From assembly GCA_043775075.1 (NCBI GenBank), contig JAYVSS010000413.1, positions 1-5,236 of the forward strand: 5,236 nt of DNA, in the 5' to 3' direction. The notes beneath the pieces were generated by a model that saw nothing but the letters and a program-made list of their open reading frames with translations, was not told where the DNA came from and made no database searches. Origin of the DNA: JANLQX01 sp043775075 (GTDB taxonomy: Bacteria > Actinomycetota > Acidimicrobiia > Acidimicrobiales > JANYDT01). The position numbers were made by a program, and so were the translations under genes. Positions 1 through 5,236 of the stretch are shown here, piece by piece (within the stretch, counting starts at the first letter, position 1; the number at the start of each line of letters is the position of its first letter).

Positions 1-216
1 CACCTGGACGGCGACAAGGCACCGTGCCTTCCCGCCACGGTGGAGCAGGTCTCGGCCGATGCCCGTCTTATTGCCGTCACCATGACCGAGGGTCGCTATC
101 ACCAGGTGCGTCGGATGGTCGCCGCATGCGGGAATGATGTCGTGTCGTTGCACCGCACCCACTTTGGCGAATGGTCGCTCGGCAACCTGGCGATGGGCGA
201 CTGGGTTGACCTGTAG
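1..216 (+). CDS. rsuA: RsuA-family 16S rRNA pseudouridine synthase, C-terminal end (partial)
   Basis: Only the last 71 codons are in the window, reading in frame 1 to a TAG stop; the S4-like domain and the catalytic Asp lie upstream of it. The visible part contains EGRYHQVRRMVAACGN followed by VVSLHRTHFGEWSL and GDWVDL. This matches the conserved C-terminal block of the RsuA/RluB/RluE/RluF pseudouridine synthases, and E. coli RsuA has nearly the same EGRYHQVKRM...GN..V.LHR..IG pattern. Members convert a specific uridine of rRNA to pseudouridine in the cytoplasm; for RsuA it is U516 of 16S rRNA. The family is clear, but assignment to RsuA rather than the 23S-specific RluB rests on this C-terminal resemblance alone. 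It is convergent with the acyl-CoA dehydrogenase, with 62 bp between the two stops. Confidence 0.82.
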   Translation, partial: HLDGDKAPCLPATVEQVSADARLIAVTMTEGRYHQVRRMVAACGNDVVSLHRTHFGEWSLGNLAMGDWVDL

Positions 217-223
217 GGCGTGG

Positions 224-237
224 GAAGTGGCTACTTC
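224..237 (+). terminator. Small hairpin between convergent genes, possible terminator
   Basis: A perfect 5-bp inverted repeat GAAGT/ACTTC with a GGCT loop begins 8 bases after the rsuA stop. On the plus strand the stem can be lengthened by two G-U pairs, and it is followed by a T-rich TTACTC stretch. Its position between two converging stop codons fits a terminator, but the stem is short and the T-run is poor, so this is tentative. Confidence 0.3.
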
Positions 238-278
238 TTACTCGGGACGACGTACCCCGCCTGCACGCTTGAGTTTCG

Positions 279-1523
279 CTAGACCGAAGCTTTCGCTGAC
301 GGCTTCGGTTCTTTCGGCAGGCCGAGCACGCGCTCACCCACGATATTGCGCTGGATCTCGGCCGTGCCACCCCAAATCGTTTCGGAGCGGCTGAAGAAGA
401 ACGCGCTTTGCATGCCTGATGGCTCATAGCCAGCGCGCATATCAATGCGGACCACACCAGGCCAAGACGGCGAGCCCGCACGGCCCGCCATGATGACGGA
501 GTCCATGCCCCAAATATCCATCGCCAACTCCAGCGTGTCTCGGTGGTACTCCGACCAGAACATCTTGTTCGTCGCACCCAAGGCCAGAACGTCGCCGCGC
601 TTATGAAGTGCGTACGTGAGCGACCGCAGACCGTTGAACCGCATGATCTGGACCTTTGAATACGCCTTGGCCAACCGCTGGCGAATGCGCGGATCGTTGA
701 TCGCGCCGTTGGCCCTCGCCTTATCCATGATCAGCTCAAGCTCAGTCTCGAATCGACGATGGCTCGTGGTGGCCGACGCCCCGCGCTCGAAGCCCAGCGT
801 GGTCATCGCTACTTTCCAACCGTTGTTGACGCCGCCGACGACGTTGTCTTTCGGGCAGCGAGCATTGGTGAACCATGTCTCGTTGAACTCGGCGGTGCCA
901 TCGGGCTGCACGATCGGACGAACCTCCACCCCGGCCTGTTTGATGGGGACGAGGAGATAGCTGATCCCGGCATGTTGAGCGGCCGACGGATCGGTTCGGG
1001 CGAGCAGGAAAACGTAGTCAGCGTGTTGGGCACGGGTGGTCCAGACCTTCTGGCCGTTGATGACCCACTCGTCTCCGTCGAGCACTGCCGTGGTCCTCAA
1101 CGAGGCCAGATCCGACCCGGAGTCCGGCTCGCTAAAGCCCTGACACCAACTAATCTGTCCACTTAGTATCTGAGGAAGGAAGGTCTTCTTTTGCTCTTCC
1201 GTGCCCCACTGCAGGATCGTGGGCCCGACGAGCGTGTCGCCAAAGAAGTCAGCGCGCAGAGGAGCTCCAGCCTTGTGGAACTCTTCGTTGAGGACCACGT
1301 TTTCCATGGTGGATAAGCCCTTACCGCCGTATTCCGTCGGCCATGACGCGCAGATCCAACCACCGCCATGGAGCTTCGACGTCCACGTGGCCTGGAAGTC
1401 CTTCTTCTCCTCCGCCGTCATCTCAAATCCCGGTTCAAACCAGCCTTTGGGCAGGTTGTTCGCCAACCATTCGCGCACGGTCGCCCGGAAAGCATCGGTA
1501 TCGGTGGGGTAATTCAGCTCCAT
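279..1523 (-). CDS. Acyl-CoA dehydrogenase (FadE type)
   Basis: This is a flavoenzyme of the acyl-CoA dehydrogenase family, which performs the FAD-dependent alpha,beta-dehydrogenation of acyl-CoA thioesters in the cytoplasm and passes electrons to electron-transfer flavoprotein. From the ATG at 1523 it has 414 residues, within the usual 380-420 range. The N-terminal helical domain covers about residues 1-120, the beta domain about 120-220, and the C-terminal helical domain about 225-405. Diagnostic motifs are WCQGFSEPDSGSDLA at the start of the beta domain (FAD/substrate site), INGQKVWTT, and the C-terminal IWGGTAEIQRNIVGERVLG. In the usual Glu position of the C-terminal motif (IYEGT in MCAD) there is Gly385; a Glu sits instead in LGFERG (Glu246), as in isovaleryl-CoA dehydrogenase. 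The open frame extends to a GTG at 1598, but the extra 25 residues have no family resemblance and MELNYPTDTDAFRATVREWL matches normal family N-termini, so 1523 is preferred. The substrate cannot be read from the sequence. It follows the BTAD remnant by about 100 bp. Confidence 0.93.
   Translation of the reverse strand: MELNYPTDTDAFRATVREWLANNLPKGWFEPGFEMTAEEKKDFQATWTSKLHGGGWICASWPTEYGGKGLSTMENVVLNEEFHKAGAPLRADFFGDTLVGPTILQWGTEEQKKTFLPQILSGQISWCQGFSEPDSGSDLASLRTTAVLDGDEWVINGQKVWTTRAQHADYVFLLARTDPSAAQHAGISYLLVPIKQAGVEVRPIVQPDGTAEFNETWFTNARCPKDNVVGGVNNGWKVAMTTLGFERGASATTSHRRFETELELIMDKARANGAINDPRIRQRLAKAYSKVQIMRFNGLRSLTYALHKRGDVLALGATNKMFWSEYHRDTLELAMDIWGMDSVIMAGRAGSPSWPGVVRIDMRAGYEPSGMQSAFFFSRSETIWGGTAEIQRNIVGERVLGLPKEPKPSAKASV
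283..309 (+). terminator. 8-bp inverted repeat with T-rich tail, possible rsuA terminator inside the facing gene
   Basis: ACCGAAGC (283-290) and GCTTCGGT (302-309) form a perfect 8-bp stem with an 11-base loop, followed on the plus strand by TCTTTC. It starts 67 bases after the rsuA stop, so it could end rsuA transcription. It overlaps the final codons of the oppositely oriented acyl-CoA dehydrogenase, where it encodes the non-conserved Lys/Pro/Ala/Ser tail. The T-run is interrupted by a C, so activity is uncertain. Confidence 0.35.
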
Positions 1524-1529
1524 CGTGCC

Positions 1530-1535
1530 ATCGTA
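1530..1535 (-). promoter_or_regulatory. Possible -10 box for leaderless transcription of the acyl-CoA dehydrogenase
   Basis: On the minus strand TACGAT fits the actinobacterial TANNNT -10 pattern and lies exactly six bases before the ATG at 1523, so transcription would start at or next to the start codon. No good Shine-Dalgarno precedes that ATG, which is what a leaderless mRNA would show. No convincing -35 box is present at 16-18 bases. TANNNT is short and can occur by chance. Confidence 0.3.
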
Positions 1536-1551
1536 GATCTGGCTATCTCGC

Positions 1552-1571
1552 AAAACCGAGTCGACGCTCGG
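1552..1571 (-). terminator. GC-rich hairpin plus four T, possible terminator after the BTAD remnant
   Basis: Read on the minus strand, CCGAG (1571-1567) pairs with CTCGG (1560-1556) across a six-base CGTCGA loop and is followed directly by TTTT (1555-1552). It lies about 54 bases after the BTAD stop and about 30 bases before the acyl-CoA dehydrogenase ATG, a sensible place to separate the two transcription units. The stem is only five pairs, so it would be weak. If the dehydrogenase really began at 1598 this would be coding sequence. Confidence 0.35.
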
Positions 1572-1624
1572 GTTGCTCACCGTCTGACTTCGAGGCACAC
1601 CAAATCCGACAGCCCGGCAGTGGC

Positions 1625-2149
1625 CTAGGCCCGGAGCATGACGAGCGGTCGACGACCCGGGCGGGCGACCGAGTCCGGGCAGGGCGCGAGCCGGACCCGT
1701 CGCTTGGCCGTGACACCCCGCACGATGCGGCGCTCCAGTTCCTGCACCTCAGCCGACGGCTCGGTCCCCGCCTCCTCGGCCAGAAACGACCGATACCGTT
1801 GATAGGCGCGCAGAGCATCGGTTCGGCCACCAAAGGCTAGTGCGTCCATCAATTGACCACGCGGGCGGTCGCGTAACGGATTGTCAGCAATATGAATTTC
1901 CAAGCTGGCGATGGCGTCGTCGAATCGACGACGAACAATCAGTTCACTGGCCCGGTCCTCGTTGGCCCCGGCCCGCAACCCGTCGAGCCGAGTGGCAGCA
2001 CCCATGGCCCAGCACTCGTGGCGAAACTCATCAAGCGCCAGGGCCCCGGCCGACAAATCGAGGTGCTCAGCCAACACTTCTGAACGCACCGTCCCTCCGG
2101 CCCGCAGTGCAAGAAACGCCAGCAGGCGACGCTGGGCCCCACTCGCCAA
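1625..2149 (-). pseudogene. BTAD (SARP/AfsR-type) transcriptional regulator remnant with internal deletion
   Basis: The frame encodes 174 residues from a TTG and belongs to the actinobacterial regulators that combine an OmpR-like winged helix with a bacterial transcriptional activator domain (BTAD). Residues 4-30 (GAQRRLLAFLALRAGG then SEVLAEHL) match the start of the winged-helix domain. Residues 34-140 match the later BTAD: GALALDEF, TRLDGLR, RRFDDAI, NPLRDRPRGQLMDALAFGGR, TDALRAYQRYRSFLAEEAG and TEPSAEVQELERRI. Between them the recognition helix, the wing and the first BTAD helices are absent; by comparison with family architecture roughly 100 residues are missing, with the junction near 2050-2062. 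The N-terminal strands are also missing: the frame is closed by a stop at 2180-2182 with no ATG or GTG start, only the TTG used here. Any ATPase region that often follows is gone. The frame remains open with normal composition, so a small BTAD-only protein interacting through its TPR-like helices cannot be excluded. DNA binding by this product is unlikely. Confidence 0.6.
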
Positions 2150-2202
2150 GTCGTGACGCGCATCTGTAACAACCCATCGTCATGCTCACCTAAGCAAGCC
2201 CG

Positions 2203-2236
2203 TTGGTTCGGACGGTCGACGGAAGGTCCGAACCAA
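2203..2236. repeat. Perfect 11-bp inverted repeat (operator or factor-dependent terminator)
   Basis: TTGGTTCGGAC (2203-2213) and GTCCGAACCAA (2226-2236) are exact reverse complements separated by 12 bases, which themselves contain the palindrome GTCGAC. It lies in the 200-bp gap 2150-2349, about 115 bases after the stop of the LprG-like lipoprotein gene and about 55 bases before the BTAD remnant. No T-run follows on either strand, so a standard intrinsic terminator is not supported. A protein-binding operator for the former regulator, or a stem-loop ending the lipoprotein transcript, are the alternatives. No tRNA, other RNA or credible small ORF was seen in the rest of the gap. Confidence 0.6.
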
Positions 2237-2349
2237 TAGGCAGCGCAAGTCGACGACTAGCCACTACCGATGGAGAAACGCTGATGCTGCTCGCGGCCTG
2301 AAGAGACCGGCAATTTCGGCGCAGGCGGGTAGGGGCCTATCCGGGCTGG

Positions 2350-3219
2350 CTACGGGGTTCGGCTGGGCTTCAGTGCAGCGAGGGCGTCGGGGACGGAGGA
2401 CGCGTCTACGACCTGGTCGGTCGCCGGCAGTGTGATGGTTTGGGGGCCATGACCGGAAAGGGTGATGAACACCGGCGACTTATACCGGGCGAAGCGGGCC
2501 TCGACCTCTCGCAGCAGTCCCGTAGCCGGATCAATCCAGTACTTCGTCTTGCCGTATCGGTAACCCTCGACGGTGGTCCCGTCGATCACCCTGGTGCCCA
2601 CAAACGCCGTGTCGGCCTGACGAATGAGGATCGGGTTCTCCGCTCGGTCAACGGCCAACGATCCCACGAACGTGATGAGTTGATCGAGGGACACCCCCTT
2701 AGGGTTCATCACCCGGACGACGAACCGTACTCCCGATCGACCCTTGGCGGCCATGGCGGCCGGGAGTCCGTCGACTTCAGTGAGGATGGAACCACGGTCC
2801 CAAAACACCGGAGAGTCCGGTACCGCAACACCGTCGGACCGCTTCGTCGCCATAACCAGCGCCGCCCGATCGCCGGCCCAATCAACGGGACCGGTAAGGG
2901 TAAACGTGGCCGCCGGGCCAAACGGGACGATCATCGAGACGATCGCCCCCTTGGCCTCTTCGTTCTTGACCAACGCCCGCGAGAGCAGCAGAGCCTGGGC
3001 GGTGGACAGGCGACCCTTATCGTCGGCCTTCGGGTCGGCCATCGCTGGCGTGGTCACCGCGCTGACCGCGCTGACCGCGGGGATCGTCGACCCCCCGCCA
3101 GCGGTCTCGTTCACCACGCTGGAGACCGGCGCCCGGCCACCACACCCAGCAATAAGCCCACATAGAATAAGCGCGCTGACAGTCAGTGTCGCCCGGGTAT
3201 CGGTTCGCTTAGCGATCAC
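2350..3219 (-). CDS. Secreted lipoprotein, LppX/LprG-like (tentative)
   Basis: The 289-residue product starts MIAKRTDTRATLTVSALILC and has the lipobox LIAGC with the lipidated Cys at residue 26, so it should be exported and anchored by lipid on the outer face of the cytoplasmic membrane. A low-complexity Ala/Ser/Thr/Val linker to about residue 65 includes two SAV units coded by a 9-bp direct repeat. The mature domain (about 70-285) has alternating strands and features such as ATFTLTGPVDW, ENPILIRQADT and YWIDPATGLLREVEARF, reminiscent of the LppX/LprA/LprF/LprG family, whose half-barrel fold in mycobacteria carries lipids or lipoglycans. That assignment is by pattern only. The GTG start overlaps the stop of the upstream beta-helix lipoprotein as GTGA, which implies translational coupling and fixes this start fairly well; the upstream sequence has only a weak GAAG. 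It is the last gene of its run before the 200-bp gap. Confidence 0.8.
   Translation of the reverse strand: MIAKRTDTRATLTVSALILCGLIAGCGGRAPVSSVVNETAGGGSTIPAVSAVSAVTTPAMADPKADDKGRLSTAQALLLSRALVKNEEAKGAIVSMIVPFGPAATFTLTGPVDWAGDRAALVMATKRSDGVAVPDSPVFWDRGSILTEVDGLPAAMAAKGRSGVRFVVRVMNPKGVSLDQLITFVGSLAVDRAENPILIRQADTAFVGTRVIDGTTVEGYRYGKTKYWIDPATGLLREVEARFARYKSPVFITLSGHGPQTITLPATDQVVDASSVPDALAALKPSRTP
3061..3078 (-). repeat. Two 9-bp direct repeats in the lipoprotein linker
   Basis: GCTGACCGC occurs twice in tandem (3061-3069 and 3070-3078), preceded by a degenerate copy GGTCACCGC at 3052-3060. It codes for repeated Ser-Ala-Val in the linker between the lipidated Cys and the folded domain, so copy changes would alter linker length without breaking the frame. 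Confidence 0.6.
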
Positions 3220-4697
3220 CGCTTCGGCACCATGATCGCATTGAGATCGACGACGGGAACAGTAGCGACTGCGGGCATTCGAAACGTGGAAGACGCGTCC
3301 GGCATCCCGGGTTGGTCGGGCGGGAGCGGCACGTTTCGGTAGTCGACATTCGGTGCGGGCGCCTTGAGCGGGAATGGCCCGGTGAGGAGGGGGGTATCAG
3401 CAGCAGCAGGACCAGAATCAGGTGGGCAGGGCACCGCGGATTCAATCATTGCTGGAAGTGAAGTGACAAAACTATTTCCCGAGAAACAGTTCTTTCGTGA
3501 TGAGATCGTTGCGGCGCCATCAGAAGAATACAGGGCGAGATCAATGCCATTCTTCTCCAACACATTGTTGCGGATTTCATTCGATTCTGGCTGAAACTTG
3601 GCCAGATCAGTGACCACGATCCCGCCACTGTCGTTGCGCCGGACCAGGTTCCGCACCACCAGGTTTCGCTGCCCGCCGCCGACGGCGATGCCGAACCCGC
3701 TGCCGCCCTGAGCGGCCGATGGCGCGACCGGATCTTGGTTGTCCTCCACCACATTACCGGCCACCACAATGTCGCCCTGGGGAGCAAGTTTTTCGGCGTT
3801 CTGGGAGTTGGGAGTAAGGCCGATCCGGTTGCGACGCCAAACCGAATTGATGACGAACAAGTTTCCACTGGCGTTCGTACCTTCATACCCCACAGCGTTC
3901 AGCTCGGCCACGTTATCTCGAACGATGGCATCGCATGGCTTGCACTGGCCCACATAGATCCCGGAGTCGGGATGGCCGCTGGCGTAGCTGTGTTCGATGA
4001 CGCCGCCTTGGGCGAAGAAAGCATAGATGCCGTATAGGCCGTTGTTTGAAGCAGTGATGTACGAGGCTCGATATCCCCGTAAAATCGAGTGCTCATTGCT
4101 ATCGGCACGGTCGTCATAGGCCTTGGTGAATAGCAAGCCATTAACCACATATCGGCGAACAGTGAGATTTTCGATTGCCACGTTGTTGGCGGACACCAAC
4201 ACGCCGTTTTCCAATTGATCTTGGCCATCGAGGATCACCGAGTTGCGATTAACGCCGCGGACCACGATCGAAGGAGTCCGAACTGTGACCGCCTCGTTGT
4301 ATGTGCCGGAGCTGACCAGGACAAGGTCGCCCGGTTTTGCCTCGTCGACCGCCGCTTGGATCGTCGAGGCGTCGGCGGGAACGCGAATCGTCCGGTCAGT
4401 CGGCGGGGCCGGATCAGGGCTGGCCGCGTCGGTGTCTGCCGGCGATTGCCGGGCCGAGATCGTTGCGTCGATTGTCGGCACGTTCGGGGACACGGGAATC
4501 GAGTCGGTCGCCGCTGAACCCGAACCCGCGTCACTCGTCGAAGAAGGCGCCGACGAGCCGCACGCCGCCAATGCCAATGTCATCGCCAATGTCATCGCCA
4601 ATGTCATCGCCATCGCGGCTCCGGCGAGACCGAGCCGCCCCCGCCGCTGCCGACCGTTCAGAAGTATCACCCCTGTAGTTTCGACCGCTCCTGACAT
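3216..4697 (-). CDS. Lipoprotein with right-handed parallel beta-helix domain
   Basis: The 493-residue product has a basic n-region (RQRRGR, residues 16-21), a hydrophobic core made of three exact MTLA units (31-42) and the lipobox LALAAC with lipidated Cys46. Residues 47-100 are a Ser/Pro/Asp/Ala-rich linker. The sequence DRTIRVPADASTIQAAVDEA (101-120) followed by KPGDLVLVSSGTYNEAV is the classic entry into a pectate-lyase/NosD-type parallel beta-helix. PbH1-like rungs run to about 400: VAIENLTV, GVIEHSYA, SGIYVG, NLFVINSVWRRNRIGL, IVVAGNVVEDN, LVVRNLVRRNDSGGIVV, NEIRNNVLEKNGIDL. Such domains bind or process polysaccharides or act as adhesion and scaffold surfaces. No pectate-lyase catalytic set was recognised, so enzyme activity is not claimed. 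Cys252/Cys255 (CKPC) and Cys404/Cys424 may form disulfides. The ATG at 4697 has a modest GGTGGA upstream. The gene follows the DNA glycosylase by 32 bp and overlaps the next lipoprotein by four bases. Confidence 0.88.
   Translation of the reverse strand: MSGAVETTGVILLNGRQRRGRLGLAGAAMAMTLAMTLAMTLALAACGSSAPSSTSDAGSGSAATDSIPVSPNVPTIDATISARQSPADTDAASPDPAPPTDRTIRVPADASTIQAAVDEAKPGDLVLVSSGTYNEAVTVRTPSIVVRGVNRNSVILDGQDQLENGVLVSANNVAIENLTVRRYVVNGLLFTKAYDDRADSNEHSILRGYRASYITASNNGLYGIYAFFAQGGVIEHSYASGHPDSGIYVGQCKPCDAIVRDNVAELNAVGYEGTNASGNLFVINSVWRRNRIGLTPNSQNAEKLAPQGDIVVAGNVVEDNQDPVAPSAAQGGSGFGIAVGGGQRNLVVRNLVRRNDSGGIVVTDLAKFQPESNEIRNNVLEKNGIDLALYSSDGAATISSRKNCFSGNSFVTSLPAMIESAVPCPPDSGPAAADTPLLTGPFPLKAPAPNVDYRNVPLPPDQPGMPDASSTFRMPAVATVPVVDLNAIMVPKR
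4573..4608 (-). repeat. Three exact 12-bp tandem repeats coding the signal-peptide core
   Basis: The unit GCCAATGTCATC (plus strand) is repeated exactly three times, with partial copies on both sides (GCCAAT at 4567-4572 and GCCATC at 4609-4614). On the coding strand each unit encodes Met-Thr-Leu-Ala, giving residues 31-42 of the beta-helix lipoprotein. As the unit is a multiple of three, gain or loss would lengthen or shorten the hydrophobic core by four residues and keep the frame. Confidence 0.95.
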
Positions 4698-4729
4698 CTA
4701 CTGGAGCATCCACCAGCCGGACCGCGAGC

Positions 4730-5236
4730 TCATCGTTGGTGTTTCGGGCACCACCACGACGTTCGCCCGCCCACCCGACCGACCCGCATTGCGGCCCCGT
4801 CACGGGGACAGAATCCGCCCGGGTGGCGGGCTTCCATGACGTCGCCGAGGTGTGAGCCGCCCCGTTCGGTGAGATCGGCCACGGTGGCCAGAATTGCGGC
4901 GTGGAGCCGCACGGTCCGAGCTTTGCTCAGCGATGACGCCGCCACCCCCGGAGCGATACCGGCCCGCCAGAGGATTTCGTCGGCCAGAAGGTTCCCGATC
5001 CCGGCGATGCGGTACTGGTCCATGATTCGGGCCTTGACCGCCGCCGTTGATCCAGATGAACCGGCTGACCGGGCCGGTCCAGCGACGGCCGCCCGCACTT
5101 CGGCCAGAGTGACGGCGGTGGCGTCGGGACCCAGCGCACTCACGTCGGGGTCCAACTCCACCCCACCAAGCCGACGGGGATCGCGGACGGCCATAGTGCC
5201 GCCGTCGGCGAAGCGCACCCGAAACCGGTCCCACAC
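4730..5236 (-). CDS. Fpg/Nei-family DNA glycosylase, C-terminal part (partial)
   Basis: This base-excision-repair enzyme removes damaged bases from DNA and cuts the abasic site. Only the last 168 residues are inside the window; roughly 110 residues, including the catalytic N-terminal Pro and Glu, lie beyond the right edge. The terminal GTG codon at 5234-5236 is probably internal, as RFRVRFADGG and RDPRRLGG are the usual last strands of the N-terminal domain. Residues 68-95 contain the helix-two-turn-helix with KARIMDQYRIAGIGN and LADEILWRAGIAP; Asn82 corresponds to the conserved DNA-phosphate-contacting Asn. Residues 141-168 are the zinc finger, with Arg158 in VGGRTSWWC at the position of the DNA-binding Arg. 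The finger reads C-X2-D-X16-C-X2-H (143, 146, 163, 166) instead of four Cys. Without the N-terminus, Fpg (MutM) cannot be told from Nei, so no symbol is given. It is probably the first visible gene of a run into the two lipoprotein genes. Confidence 0.9.
   Translation of the reverse strand: MWDRFRVRFADGGTMAVRDPRRLGGVELDPDVSALGPDATAVTLAEVRAAVAGPARSAGSSGSTAAVKARIMDQYRIAGIGNLLADEILWRAGIAPGVAASSLSKARTVRLHAAILATVADLTERGGSHLGDVMEARHPGGFCPRDGAAMRVGRVGGRTSWWCPKHQR

Noticed and set aside
77..577. 166-residue minus-strand open frame across the rsuA/dehydrogenase junction
   Set aside because: It is antisense to conserved RsuA sequence and out of frame with the dehydrogenase, and is very rich in Arg and Ser.
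1343..1840. 165-residue plus-strand open frame
   Set aside because: It is antisense to the dehydrogenase start and the BTAD end, has low-complexity basic composition and no family resemblance.
2203..2240. Inverted repeat as a tRNA T-arm or attachment site
   Set aside because: The bases around it do not form acceptor, D or anticodon arms on either strand, and no integrase or duplicate copy is in the window.
2327..2342. GGGTAG/CTATCC hairpin just after the lipoprotein stop
   Set aside because: It needs a G-U pair on the plus strand and has a mismatch on the minus strand, where it would have to work. There is no T-run, so it is not called a terminator.
2440..3165. 241-residue plus-strand open frame opposite the LprG-like lipoprotein gene
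   Set aside because: It is Arg/Gly/His-rich with no recognisable domain, and lies fully antisense to a gene with a signal peptide and a coupled start. High GC produces such antisense frames.
4573..4608. Tandem repeat as a CRISPR-like array
   Set aside because: The units are 12 bp, directly abutting with no spacers, and lie inside a coding frame.
4243..4839. 198-residue plus-strand open frame opposite the beta-helix and glycosylase genes
   Set aside because: It spans two genuine minus-strand genes and their gap, and its composition mirrors their codons; no domain is visible.

Overview
This is a GC-rich, gene-dense bacterial stretch that looks actinobacterial. The evidence is GTG/TTG starts, a BTAD (SARP/AfsR-type) regulator remnant, a FadE-type acyl-CoA dehydrogenase, an LppX/LprG-like lipoprotein and weak Shine-Dalgarno sequences. 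The flavour is closest to Acidimicrobiia-like actinobacteria, but that placement is inference from protein style and was not tested.

Layout from left to right. The window opens with the last 71 codons of a plus-strand RsuA-type pseudouridine synthase (1-216). Everything else is on the minus strand. Convergent with rsuA is a complete acyl-CoA dehydrogenase (279-1523, possibly to 1598). Just upstream of it is a short BTAD-family regulator (1625-2149) that appears to be a decayed remnant: its winged helix is cut short and joined in frame to the later part of a BTAD. A gap of about 200 bp (2150-2349) holds a perfect 11-bp inverted repeat. Then comes a two-gene lipoprotein unit: an LppX/LprG-like lipoprotein (2350-3219), whose GTG start overlaps by four bases the stop of a parallel beta-helix lipoprotein (3216-4697). 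The right edge holds the C-terminal 168 residues of an Fpg/Nei DNA glycosylase (4730-5236), which ends 32 bp before the beta-helix gene.

How the genes may work together. Transcription probably runs from fpg through the beta-helix lipoprotein to the LprG-like lipoprotein, as the spacings are short and the last pair overlaps. The two lipoproteins are the most distinctive part: both carry convincing lipoboxes, so both should sit on the outer face of the membrane, and the overlap suggests balanced co-synthesis of partners. The acyl-CoA dehydrogenase and the rRNA-modifying enzyme look like ordinary metabolic and housekeeping genes. No RNA genes, CRISPR arrays, transposases or phage genes were recognised.

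Points worth a second look are a threefold 12-bp tandem repeat that builds the hydrophobic core of one signal peptide, a glycosylase zinc finger with Asp and His at two normally Cys positions, the internally deleted BTAD regulator, the inverted repeat, and a possible leaderless start for the acyl-CoA dehydrogenase.
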